Positions 32,571 to 40,945 of a stretch of DNA of 56,164 bases are shown here, in pieces; positions within the stretch are counted from its first letter, which is position 1, and each line of letters begins with the position of its first letter. A program made the position numbers and the translations under genes. The notes beneath the pieces were generated by a model. It saw only the letters and a list, made by a program, of their open reading frames with translations, was not told the origin of the DNA and did not search any database. The stretch lies in assembly GCF_001613005.1 (NCBI RefSeq), contig NZ_BDBN01000070.1, positions 1-56,164 of the forward strand, given 5' to 3'. This DNA is from Nocardia nova NBRC 15556. GTDB taxonomy: Bacteria > Actinomycetota > Actinomycetes > Mycobacteriales > Mycobacteriaceae.

Positions 32571-33593
32571 TCAGGCGAGCATCTCGTCGAGGGTGGTGGC
32601 GGTGAGGATTCTGGTCGTCCAGGTGCGGACCTGAGCGGGATCGGCCGACCGGACACGGTCGATGATGGTGACCGGTAGTGGGCCGAATTTGACGGTCATC
32701 TGTTCGAGCAGCGTTGCCACCCGGCCGCGTGCCTCGCCGCGTGCCTCCCCGCGTGCTTCTCCACGGGCTTCGATGGTCTCTGCTGTTGTCACGATCGCCT
32801 CCTTTGCTCGCGGGCCGAGCCGCTCGAATACCGCTGCGAGGTCGGTCTCGCTGGTTTCTCCGACCGTCATGATGTAGTTCAGGATGGCCAGGTAGTCGCC
32901 GAGGGGGTCCGGGCCGGACTCCAGTTCGCGCAGGTCTTCGAGCCAGTCCAGCATATCGTGTCCCAGCGCCGAGTTCTTGGGGGCGATGCGCTGCAGGACC
33001 AGCAACACCCTGGTCGCGGGTGTCAGGTCACGCTCACGCAGCGTAGCCGGATCGACGGCGGCGACGTCGTCGAGCAGGAACCGCAGCCGGGGCAGATGGG
33101 GGCCGAGTGCCTCGCGGGCCGAGGCATCGAGATCGATCAGGTCGGCCAGTTCGGTGGGGGCGGACCAGGCGTTTTCTCTGGCGGTGTTGTGCACGACCAG
33201 CGGGATGATCGCGGGCAGCCTGGTGACCGCGGTGACGTTGGGGACCTTGCGTTTGACATCGCGGCGATTGTCGGCCAGGTACCGGCGCCAGATGGCGACC
33301 ATGTATTCGAGCATCCGGAAGGCCATGAATTCATCACTGCTGGACTGATGCTCCATCAAGATGTAGACGAAGGCGGGGTGGCCGTCGAGTCTGGTGCGGA
33401 ACAACAAGTCGCTGTAGCGACTGCTCAGGTCGGGGTGGACGTAGCTGCCCGGCTCCAGCTGCAGGGCAGACCAGTCGATGCGCGCCGTGATGGCGTGGGG
33501 GAGCGCGGCGCGTAGTTCGGAGGCGGCGTTGTCCCGGCGTGCCATGACTTTTCGGAAATACGCGTCGTGCGGATTGGACCGCTGCTCGGTCAT
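32571..33593 (-). CDS. Rpn-family recombination-promoting nuclease / putative transposase
   Basis: A 340-aa protein of the Rpn (YhgA-like, PD-(D/E)XK) family. The N-terminal nuclease part contains HDAYFRKVMA, the core SRYSDLLFRTRLDG and the ILMEHQSSSD block. It carries a characteristic GEAR repeat tract (GEARGEARGEARGR) near the C-terminus. Start ATG 33593 (MTEQRSNPHD) is chosen over an upstream GTG/ATG by family pattern. These proteins are encoded near mobile regions and can cut DNA; it is unrelated to the metabolic genes and may mark a past insertion between operons. Confidence 0.83.
   Translation of the reverse strand: MTEQRSNPHDAYFRKVMARRDNAASELRAALPHAITARIDWSALQLEPGSYVHPDLSSRYSDLLFRTRLDGHPAFVYILMEHQSSSDEFMAFRMLEYMVAIWRRYLADNRRDVKRKVPNVTAVTRLPAIIPLVVHNTARENAWSAPTELADLIDLDASAREALGPHLPRLRFLLDDVAAVDPATLRERDLTPATRVLLVLQRIAPKNSALGHDMLDWLEDLRELESGPDPLGDYLAILNYIMTVGETSETDLAAVFERLGPRAKEAIVTTAETIEARGEARGEARGEARGRVATLLEQMTVKFGPLPVTIIDRVRSADPAQVRTWTTRILTATTLDEMLA
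32725..32772. repeat. 12-bp tandem repeat (four units) in rpn-like gene
   Basis: Four 12-bp units related to CCGCGTGCCTCG lie in tandem (32725-32736, 32737-32748, 32749-32760, 32761-32772), encoding EARG repeats on the minus strand. The last two units have diverged. Copy number may vary by slippage, always in frame. Confidence 0.75.
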
Positions 33594-33744
33594 GACGCGC
33601 GACACTACGTGGTGTCGAGGGCGAACAGCCAATCGGGCGAATCAGACTGGCCCTCTTCGGAATACGTTCCGTGCAAGGCACATTCGACTTGTCCGTCGCA
33701 ATGGTCACGATCGGAAGTGGATGCGTATCCGAAGAGGAGACGGA

Positions 33745-34161
33745 TCACGGCGGTGTGATTCGCACGCGAGCAACCCCCGTGATCACCACCCGCTCATCGG
33801 ATTTCGCGTGCAGGGACAACGTTGCGATGGCGGATGCCGGATCGACCGAGTCGACCTGACCGCCGAGGTCGATCGTTTCTCCGATACGCAGCGGAGAGGC
33901 GAATCGCACAGAGTACGAGATCAGGTGCTCGATGTGAACCAGGTCGGAAACCCAGGCGGCGAGCATGCCGGCCTGCATCTGGCCCATCGAGATGACTCCG
34001 GGCAGGCCGGCTCGGATCGCGTAGTCGGGGTCGTGGTGCAGCGGGTTGAAATCTCCACCGGCGCCGGCGAATCGGACGATGTCGGTCTGGGTTATCGGGC
34101 CGATGCGGCGGGGTTCCAGTTGCGCGCCCGGTGACAAAACGACGGGGGTGCGGGTCATCAT
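33745..34161 (-). CDS. MaoC-like dehydratase subunit (C-type hot-dog)
   Basis: A 138-aa hot-dog protein with the hydratase-2 motif region FAGAGGDFNPLHHDPDYA, including the catalytic Asp/His set. ATG 34161 overlaps the upstream gene's stop; ATG 34158 is an alternative with better spacing from GAGG. It pairs with the N-type hot-dog gene just upstream, like HadA/HadB or two-gene enoyl-CoA hydratases in sterol catabolism. The two together should form a heteromeric enoyl-CoA hydratase. Confidence 0.8.
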   Translation of the reverse strand: MMTRTPVVLSPGAQLEPRRIGPITQTDIVRFAGAGGDFNPLHHDPDYAIRAGLPGVISMGQMQAGMLAAWVSDLVHIEHLISYSVRFASPLRIGETIDLGGQVDSVDPASAIATLSLHAKSDERVVITGVARVRITPP

Positions 34162-34619
34162 GCGCCTCTTTCGATCAGGACTTCGCGTTGGGTGAGGACG
34201 GGGTCGCCCGTGCTGTCGGTCCATTCGGTTTCCAGGGTGACCAGGCGCATCGTGCCGCCGCGTTTGCCTTCCTTGGTGGTGTCGTCGACGACGCGTCGAG
34301 TCCCGGTGAGGCGGTCACCGACGATCGGCGGGCGGGTGTAGAGCCATTCCACCGACCCGACCACCACCCGCTCGATCGCGAGTCCCAGGTCGCGGACGAA
34401 TTGTTGCTGGTTTCGGTGATGGCCGGCGACGACCACGTGGGTCGGCGTCGCCGGGAGATTCGTGAATCCTGCTTCGGTCGCGGCAGCGCTATCGGTGTGG
34501 ACCGGGTCGAGCGCATGGGTGGCCGTGGCGAATTCCCTGATCTTCCCGGCTTCTACCTCGAACGACACGACGTCGAGGACGCTGCCGACCGGTAGCTGCC
34601 GAGCCGTTGAGCTCGTCAT
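34158..34619 (-). CDS. MaoC-like dehydratase subunit (N-type, FAS1-DH-like hot-dog)
   Basis: A 153-aa hot-dog protein resembling the N-terminal MaoC (FAS1 dehydratase-like) family, with VEAGKIREFATATHALDPVHTD and PPIVGDRLTGTRRVVDD. It lacks the catalytic Asp/His motif seen in its partner, as expected for the substrate-binding subunit. ATG 34619 is preceded by AGGAGG at 6 nt. It is divergent from the acyl-CoA dehydrogenase at 34687, and the shared promoter contains FadR-type box F. Confidence 0.8.
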   Translation of the reverse strand: MTSSTARQLPVGSVLDVVSFEVEAGKIREFATATHALDPVHTDSAAATEAGFTNLPATPTHVVVAGHHRNQQQFVRDLGLAIERVVVGSVEWLYTRPPIVGDRLTGTRRVVDDTTKEGKRGGTMRLVTLETEWTDSTGDPVLTQREVLIERGA

Positions 34620-34638
34620 GGAGTACCTCCTGGATTTT

Positions 34639-34651
34639 TTGGTCTGACCTA
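34639..34651. promoter_or_regulatory. FadR-type box F (divergent maoC pair / acyl-CoA dehydrogenase)
   Basis: TTGGTCTGACCTA lies in the 67-bp gap between divergent starts at 34619 and 34687, so one bound dimer could repress both directions. Confidence 0.65.
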
Positions 34652-34686
34652 TTGTAACGTTGGTCCGTAAACACGTGGAGGTGCAG

Positions 34687-35874
34687 ATGGATCTGAGTGA
34701 TTCGCCGGACGAGGCGCGATTCCGAACGCGCATTCGTGACTGGCTGACCGAGACCCTGCCGAGTTTGCCGTGGCCGGAACCGGCGCGGCTCGAGGACAAG
34801 CGCGCGTTCTGGTCGGTGTGGCAGCGCAAGCTTTTCGACGCCGGCTTCGCCGGTCTGTCGTGGCCGGCCGAGTTCGGCGGCGCGGGCGCCGATGCCAAGA
34901 TCAAGGCCATTTTCAACGAGGAGATGGACCGCGCGGGTGCGCCGGAGCGGTTGAACATCATCGGTGAGGATTTCGCGGGCCCGACGATCGTCGCCTTCGG
35001 CAACGACGAGCAGAAGCGGCGGTACCTGGAGCCCATTCTGACCGGCGACGAGATCTGGTGCCAGCTGTTCTCCGAACCGGAATCCGGATCCGACCTGGCC
35101 TCGCTGCGCACCAAGGCGACCAAGGTCGAGGGCGGCTGGAAGATTCAGGGACAGAAGATCTGGACCTCGCGCGCGCAGATCGCCGACAACGCGATCCTGC
35201 TCGCCCGCACCGGCGGCGGCGACCGGCACCGGGGTATCACCTACTTCCTGCTGCCGATGTCGTCGCCGGGTGTGACGGTGCGCCCGCTCGCGCACATGCT
35301 GGGCGAGGCGGAGTTCAACGAGGTGTTCCTCGACGATGTCTTCCTGCCCGACGAGGCGGTGGTCGGTGCGGTCGACGGCGGCTGGAAGGTCGCCATGGGG
35401 ACGCTGGCGTTCGAGCGCGTCGGCATCGCGACCGGCCGGGTCAACACCACCCGCGCGGTCGAGGACCTGATCGCGCAGATCAAACGAAGCTCCGACGGCG
35501 AGGGCAATCCGCTGAGCGGCAAGTCCGTGATCCGACACCGGATCGCCGACCTCTACGGCCGCGCCCTGACCCACTATCTGATCGGCCAGCGAGTCATCAC
35601 CGGCGCCGCGTCCGGGCAACCACCGGGGCCGGTCACCTCGATCGGAAAACTGTATTTCTGCCCGCTGGTCGAGGACATCGCGGACTTCGGCCTCGAATTG
35701 TCCGAATTCGGTGGTCAGTTCGGCCTGGCCGAGGACGGCGAGGACGCGGACGTCGACCAGCAGCGCTGGTTGCGGCTGGCGTATCAGGCGCGCGGAACCG
35801 CCATCGCCGGCGGATCGACGTTCATCCAACGCAACATCGCTGCCGAGCGTGTGCTCGGAATGCCCCGCGGTTGA
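34687..35874 (+). CDS. Acyl-CoA dehydrogenase (heteromeric FadE type, long subunit)
   Basis: A 395-aa acyl-CoA dehydrogenase. FAD and substrate motifs include LFSEPESGSDLASL, GQKIWTSRAQ and the C-terminal GTAIAGGSTFIQRNIAAERVLGMPR. GGAGG is 6 nt before ATG 34687. It lies in an operon with an acyl-CoA synthetase and a shorter acyl-CoA dehydrogenase (355 aa) after it, the arrangement seen for alpha2beta2 FadE complexes of steroid side-chain catabolism. Substrates of such complexes are CoA esters on cyclic or bulky groups. Confidence 0.86.
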   Translation: MDLSDSPDEARFRTRIRDWLTETLPSLPWPEPARLEDKRAFWSVWQRKLFDAGFAGLSWPAEFGGAGADAKIKAIFNEEMDRAGAPERLNIIGEDFAGPTIVAFGNDEQKRRYLEPILTGDEIWCQLFSEPESGSDLASLRTKATKVEGGWKIQGQKIWTSRAQIADNAILLARTGGGDRHRGITYFLLPMSSPGVTVRPLAHMLGEAEFNEVFLDDVFLPDEAVVGAVDGGWKVAMGTLAFERVGIATGRVNTTRAVEDLIAQIKRSSDGEGNPLSGKSVIRHRIADLYGRALTHYLIGQRVITGAASGQPPGPVTSIGKLYFCPLVEDIADFGLELSEFGGQFGLAEDGEDADVDQQRWLRLAYQARGTAIAGGSTFIQRNIAAERVLGMPRG

Positions 35875-35887
35875 GAAAGGCTGCACG

Positions 35888-37840
35888 ATGAGCACCTACG
35901 TGTGGAATCCGACACCGGACTACCTCGAGCACGCGAACGTCCTGCGATTGGCGCGTGCGCACGGCATCGATGCGATCGACGAACTGCGGCGGCGATCGAC
36001 GGCGGATGTGTCCTGGTACTGGGATGCGGCGGTGACCGATCTGGGCATCCCGTTCGCGACCCCGTACGATTCGGTTCTCGACCTGTCGAACGGTGTCGAA
36101 TTCCCGGACTGGTTCGTCAACGGCACCTTCAACGCGGTCGATGCGTGTATCATCCGCTGGCTCGGTGACAACGCCGGCCGGGCGGCGATCGTGCACGAGG
36201 CCGAGGATCGGTCGGTCCACACGATCACCTACGGCGAACTCGCCGAACAGGTCGGCCGGGTCGCGACCGGTCTGACCGCGCTGGGCGTCGGCGAGGGCGA
36301 CGCGGTGGCCATCTACCTGCCGATGATCCCCGAAGCCGTGGTCGCCTGCTATGCCGCGGCGGGAATCGGAGCGATCATCGTCCCGCTGTTCTCCGGCTTC
36401 GCCGCGCCCGCCATTGCCTCGCGCCTGAACGACGCGGAGGTCAAGGCGGTCTTCGTCGCGGACGGCACGATTCGCCGCGGCCGCAAGGTCGGCATGGCGG
36501 ACGAGCTCGCCAAGGCACTCGCGCAGGCGCCGTCGGTGCGTTCGGTCGTCACGGTCGAAAATATCGGTGGCACAGTAGATTTCGCCGGTCTGGATGTTGT
36601 GGCCACGGTATGGAGCTCGCTGGTCGGACCGGAGGTCGCACCGTACGAGTTCCGTCCCTTCCCGGCCATGCAGACGCTGATGCTCGGCTACACCTCGGGT
36701 ACCACCGGCAAGCCCAAGGGTGCGGTCCACACGCATGCCGGATTCACGATCAAGGTCGCGACCGAGGTGGCGTACTCCTTCGATATCAACGCGGGCGACA
36801 CCTTCTGCTGGATTACCGATATGGGCTGGGTGATGGGTCCGCTGGCGGCGTTCGGCACCCACGCCAACGGCGCGACGCTACTGCTCTACGAAGGTTCACC
36901 CGATATCCCGGACGCCTGCCGGCTGTGGGATCTGGTGCAGCGCCACCGGATCACGATGCTCGGCGTCTCGCCGACCCTGATCCGTGCGCTCAAATCGACA
37001 CCGCCCGCCGAGATCGCGACACGCGACCTGAGTTCGGTGCGTGTTCTCGGATCCACCGGCGAGCCGTGGGATCCCGATTCCTACGACTGGCTAGCCGAGA
37101 CGGTTTTCGGCGGCCGGGTTCCGGTGATCAACTTCTCCGGCGGCACCGAGGTCGGCGGCTCGTTCCTGGCGCCTTACCCGGTGGAACCGATCCCGAGCTG
37201 TTCACTCGGAGGTCCGTCGCTGGGTATGGATGTCGATGTCGTCGACGACACCGGAAAGTCGTTGCGCGGCAGCATCGGTGAGCTCGTCTGCCGGCAACCG
37301 TGGCCGGCGATGACCCGCGGCGTGTGGCACGACCGGGAACGCTATCTCGAGTCCTACTGGTCCACGTTCCCCGGCATCTGGTGCCACGGCGACTACGCCC
37401 GCGTGGACGACGACGGCCAGTGGTACATCCTGGGTCGCTCCGACGACGTGATGAATGTCGCGGGCAAGCGGCTGGCACCGGCCGAAGTGGAGTCCGTGCT
37501 GACCACGCACCCCGCGGTCGCGGAGGCCGCCGCCGTCGGCATCCCGGACCCGAAGAAGGGTGAATGCGTCTGGGCGTTCTGGGTTCCGCGCAAGGGCGCC
37601 GACACCGAAGGGGTGTCCGACGAACTGCGCACGCTCGTCGCGGAAGGTGTGGGAAAACCGTTCGCCCCGGCGAAGGTGTGGACGGTGGAGGCCCTGCCGA
37701 AGACCCGCTCCGCCAAGATCCTGCGGCGCGCCGTGCGTGCCGCGGCCATCGGAACCGACCCCGGCGACCTCTCGAGCGCCGAGAATCCCGAGGCCGTGAC
37801 CGCCATCCGAGATGTCGTGCATCGCACGAGGACCAACTGA
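35888..37840 (+). CDS. Acetyl/acetoacetyl-CoA-synthetase-like acyl-CoA ligase
   Basis: A 650-aa AMP-forming ligase with an N-terminal ACAS_N-like region, TSGTTGKPKG at 269-278, WITDMGWVMGP, the GRSDDVMNVAGKRLAPAEVE block and the catalytic Lys610 in KTRSAK. The architecture and length match the acetyl-CoA synthetase / acetoacetyl-CoA synthetase-like group rather than fatty acyl FadD enzymes. It is 13 bp after one acyl-CoA dehydrogenase gene and 10 bp before another. The natural acid is unknown: a small or branched carboxylate is likely. Confidence 0.87.
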   Translation: MSTYVWNPTPDYLEHANVLRLARAHGIDAIDELRRRSTADVSWYWDAAVTDLGIPFATPYDSVLDLSNGVEFPDWFVNGTFNAVDACIIRWLGDNAGRAAIVHEAEDRSVHTITYGELAEQVGRVATGLTALGVGEGDAVAIYLPMIPEAVVACYAAAGIGAIIVPLFSGFAAPAIASRLNDAEVKAVFVADGTIRRGRKVGMADELAKALAQAPSVRSVVTVENIGGTVDFAGLDVVATVWSSLVGPEVAPYEFRPFPAMQTLMLGYTSGTTGKPKGAVHTHAGFTIKVATEVAYSFDINAGDTFCWITDMGWVMGPLAAFGTHANGATLLLYEGSPDIPDACRLWDLVQRHRITMLGVSPTLIRALKSTPPAEIATRDLSSVRVLGSTGEPWDPDSYDWLAETVFGGRVPVINFSGGTEVGGSFLAPYPVEPIPSCSLGGPSLGMDVDVVDDTGKSLRGSIGELVCRQPWPAMTRGVWHDRERYLESYWSTFPGIWCHGDYARVDDDGQWYILGRSDDVMNVAGKRLAPAEVESVLTTHPAVAEAAAVGIPDPKKGECVWAFWVPRKGADTEGVSDELRTLVAEGVGKPFAPAKVWTVEALPKTRSAKILRRAVRAAAIGTDPGDLSSAENPEAVTAIRDVVHRTRTN

Positions 37841-37850
37841 GGAGCAAGCG

Positions 37851-38918
37851 ATGCATTGGGAACTGTCCGAGGAACAGGAACTGTTCGCCGCATCCCTTCG
37901 TGAGTGGCTCACGGCGAAATTCCCGACCGAGGCCGTGCGGAAACTGCAGTCAGGCGAGGATCCGGATCGGTTCACCGAGGCCCTGATCAAAGAGGGCTGG
38001 TGGGGCGTCGGCTACCCCGAGGACGTCTCGGGACAGGGTGGCGGCGTCCTCGAGTTGGCCTTGGCCGCAAGGGAATTCGGCCGCGCGGCGGTGCCCGACT
38101 CGCGGTGGCTGGCGGCCGCCCTGGTCGCGCCGTCGCTCACCCGGCAGGAACTGGGCGACCAGCTCGCCGGCGCGAGGCGGTTCACCCTGGCAATCCGTGC
38201 CGACCGAGTACCGGCCTTCGAGCCACTGGTCGCGCAGGACGGAAGCCTCACCGGAACTGTGCGCCACGTCGTCGGCGCCCGTGGGACAGATGTATTCGTC
38301 GTACCGGTGACAGGACCGGAAGGGCTTGGTTTGGCGCGTGTTTCGGCCGCCGATGCCGTTATCGGAGAAGACCGTCTGCTCGACCGTTCGCGCGACGCGG
38401 CCACTGTCGAGTTCACCGGCGCACCGATCCTCGACACCGTTGGCGCGGACGAGGCCTCGCTGTCGTGGACCGCGACGCTGGCCGGGGTGCTGGTGGCCGC
38501 CGATGCGCTGGGCAGTGCTGAGCGCATGCTCGACCTCGCCGTCGAATACAGCAAGCAGCGCAAGCAATTCGGGCAGTTCATCGGCTCGTTCCAGGCGGTC
38601 AAGCATGCGGCGGCGCAGATGCTGGTCACGGTGGAGGCGTCGTACTCGACAGCGCTGTATGCCGCGGCCGCGCTCGACGCGGGGATCGACGACGCGGCGG
38701 CCATCGCCGCGGTCGCCAAGGCTCAGGTGACCGGGACGGTGGCCGACCTCGCGGAATCGGCACTCACCGTGCACGGCGCGATCGGATACACCTGGGAACA
38801 CGATCTGCACCTGTTCTACAAGCGCGCCAAACTCGACCGCACGCTGTTCGGTCCGCCGTCGGCCTGGAACGAGCGCATCGCGGCGGCGCTGCTGGACGAG
38901 CCGGTCCGGCAAGGCTGA
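37851..38918 (+). CDS. Acyl-CoA dehydrogenase (heteromeric FadE type, short subunit)
   Basis: A 355-aa acyl-CoA dehydrogenase, shorter than the usual 380-400 aa, with a reduced beta domain. The C-terminal pattern TVHGAIGYTWEHDLHLFYKRAK is typical of the second subunit of alpha2beta2 FadE pairs. GGAG precedes ATG 37851. The likely partner is the 395-aa protein encoded at 34687, two genes upstream. Pairing is inferred from length and operon position. Confidence 0.84.
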   Translation: MHWELSEEQELFAASLREWLTAKFPTEAVRKLQSGEDPDRFTEALIKEGWWGVGYPEDVSGQGGGVLELALAAREFGRAAVPDSRWLAAALVAPSLTRQELGDQLAGARRFTLAIRADRVPAFEPLVAQDGSLTGTVRHVVGARGTDVFVVPVTGPEGLGLARVSAADAVIGEDRLLDRSRDAATVEFTGAPILDTVGADEASLSWTATLAGVLVAADALGSAERMLDLAVEYSKQRKQFGQFIGSFQAVKHAAAQMLVTVEASYSTALYAAAALDAGIDDAAAIAAVAKAQVTGTVADLAESALTVHGAIGYTWEHDLHLFYKRAKLDRTLFGPPSAWNERIAAALLDEPVRQG

Positions 38919-38930
38919 CACTTGCAACTT

Positions 38931-38943
38931 TTGGTCAGTCCAT
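38931..38943. promoter_or_regulatory. FadR-type box G
   Basis: TTGGTCAGTCCAT, 38 bp before the acyl-CoA dehydrogenase at 38981. The 9-bp core GGTCAGTCC is the same as in box J at 53642-53654. Confidence 0.5.
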
Positions 38944-38980
38944 TGGTATAGTTGGCTTAATTGATGGATGGAGTACGGGC

Positions 38981-40147
38981 GTGGATTTTCAACTGACAGA
39001 GGACCAGGTCACGATTCGTGACGCGGTCGCCGAGCTGGCGGCCAAGTTCGATGACCAGTACTGGCAGGAGAAGGACGAGAAGCACGAATTCCCGACGGAG
39101 TTCTACAATGCGTTCGCCCAGGGCGGCTGGCTGGGGATCACCACTCCGGAGGAGTACGGCGGGCACGGATACGGCATCACCGAGGCCTCGATTCTGCTCG
39201 AACAGGTGGCCGCCTCCGGTGCCGGAATGAACGGCGCCAGCTCGATGCACCTGTCGATCTTCGGTATGCATCCGGTGATCGTGCACGGCAGCGAGGAACT
39301 CAAGCAGCGCACGCTGCCGCGCATCGTGAGCGGTGATCTGCATGTCTGCTTCGGCGTGACCGAACCGGGCGCCGGCCTGGACACCACGAAGATCACCACC
39401 TTCGCCCGGCGCGAGGGTGACAGTTACATCGTCAACGGGCGCAAGGTCTGGATTTCCAAGGCGGTGGAGTCGGAGAAGATCCTGCTGCTGACCCGGACCC
39501 AGAAGTTCGAGGATTCGCCGCGCAAAACCGACGGCATGACGCTGTTTCTCACCGATCTCGATCGCGACCGGGTAGATATCCGGCCCATCAAGAAGATGGG
39601 TCGCAATGCGGTGACCTCCAACGAGCTGTTCATCGACAATCTCGAGATTCCCGTCGAGGACCGGGTCGGCGAAGAGGGCAAAGGTTTCACCTACATCCTC
39701 GACGGGCTCAATCCCGAACGGATGCTGGTCGCGGCCGAAGCGCTGGGGATCGGGCGGGCCGCGCTGCGCGCCGGTGTGCGCTACGGCAACGACCGTGAGG
39801 TGTTCGGCCGCCAGATCGGCAAGAACCAGGGCATCCAGTTCCCCCTCGCCGATTCGCTGGCCCGCCTCGACGCCGCGGAGCTGATGCTGCGCAAGGCCAC
39901 CTGGCTCTACGACAACGGCAAACAGTGTGGCCGCGAGGCCAATACCGCCAAGTACCTTTGTGCCGACGCGGGTTTCGAAGCGGCCGACCGTGCCCTGCAG
40001 ACCCACGGCGGCATGGGCTACTCCGAGGAGTACAACGTGGCCCGCTACTTCCGCGAAGCGCGTCTGACCCGCATCGCGCCCATCAGTCAGGAGATGGTCC
40101 TGAACTTCCTGGGTTCGCACGTGCTCGGCCTCCCGAGGAGCTACTGA
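38981..40147 (+). CDS. Acyl-CoA dehydrogenase
   Basis: A 388-aa flavoprotein with the standard CFGVTEPGAGLDTTKI, GRKVWISKA and C-terminal QTHGGMGYSEEYNVARYFREARL motifs. GTG 38981 has GGAG seven nt upstream. It starts a long operon (acyl-CoA dehydrogenase, SDR, thiolase, CoA-transferase, SDR, hydrolase, F420 oxidoreductase). It is the third acyl-CoA dehydrogenase within 5.5 kb and a homotetrameric type by length. Confidence 0.87.
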   Translation: MDFQLTEDQVTIRDAVAELAAKFDDQYWQEKDEKHEFPTEFYNAFAQGGWLGITTPEEYGGHGYGITEASILLEQVAASGAGMNGASSMHLSIFGMHPVIVHGSEELKQRTLPRIVSGDLHVCFGVTEPGAGLDTTKITTFARREGDSYIVNGRKVWISKAVESEKILLLTRTQKFEDSPRKTDGMTLFLTDLDRDRVDIRPIKKMGRNAVTSNELFIDNLEIPVEDRVGEEGKGFTYILDGLNPERMLVAAEALGIGRAALRAGVRYGNDREVFGRQIGKNQGIQFPLADSLARLDAAELMLRKATWLYDNGKQCGREANTAKYLCADAGFEAADRALQTHGGMGYSEEYNVARYFREARLTRIAPISQEMVLNFLGSHVLGLPRSY

Positions 40148-40944
40148 TGACCGACCAGCCAGTCGAAACCCGCACCGTCGCACCCGGTATCAAGGCGTTC
40201 GGCCTCGACGGTCGCACTGCTCTGGTGACCGGCGCGGGCGGTGGTGTGGGAGCAGCCGTCGCCGAGGCATTCGCCGCGGCGGGAGCCTCGGTCCTGGTGA
40301 CCGATATCAACAAGGACGCGGCCGCCGCGGTGAGCGAGCGCATCACGAAGGCCGGCGGCGTCGCGGAGCCGTTCACGCTGGATGTCTGCGACGGTGACAA
40401 CGCCCGTGATGCGGTCGCCGCCGCGGCCCGCCTCGGCGACGGAAAGCTCAACATCCTGGTGAACAATGCCGGGGTGATCGCGCCCGCGATGTTCCCCAAG
40501 ATGGACGAGGACCGCTTCCGTAAGGTGCTCGACACCCACCTCATGGGGAGCTATCACTGCAGCCACGCGGCGCTGGACCACATCGCCCAGGACGGAACCG
40601 GTCGCATCATCAATGTGACTTCCGCGGCGGGGCTGACCGGAACGATCGGGCAGGCGAACTACGGTGCCGCGAAGGCCGCCATCGTCGGACTCACCAAATC
40701 ACTGGCCCGCGAGCTGGCCAAGCAGTCGATCACCGTGAACGCGGTGGCGCCGCTCGCGGCGACCGCGATGACCGAGAACATTCGCAGCAACGAGAAACTG
40801 GCCGCGAAGACGCTGGCGCGAATTCCCTTGGGGCGCTGGGCCTATCCCGATGAGATCGCGCCCACCTTCGTATTCCTGGCCTCGAGCGCGGCCGGCTACA
40901 TCACCGGTCAGGTGCTGCCGGTCGACGGCGGAACGGTGATCTGA
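40147..40944 (+). CDS. SDR-family 3-hydroxyacyl-CoA / 3-oxoacyl reductase-like enzyme
   Basis: A 265-aa SDR with the complete motif set: TGAGGGVG, NNAG, Ser in NVTSAAG, and Tyr/Lys in YGAAK, ending QVLPVDGGTVI. ATG 40147 shares a base with the upstream stop. FabG-like; in this setting it probably oxidises a 3-hydroxyacyl-CoA ahead of the thiolase encoded next. Confidence 0.85.
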   Translation: MTDQPVETRTVAPGIKAFGLDGRTALVTGAGGGVGAAVAEAFAAAGASVLVTDINKDAAAAVSERITKAGGVAEPFTLDVCDGDNARDAVAAAARLGDGKLNILVNNAGVIAPAMFPKMDEDRFRKVLDTHLMGSYHCSHAALDHIAQDGTGRIINVTSAAGLTGTIGQANYGAAKAAIVGLTKSLARELAKQSITVNAVAPLAATAMTENIRSNEKLAAKTLARIPLGRWAYPDEIAPTFVFLASSAAGYITGQVLPVDGGTVI

Positions 40945-40945
40945 G

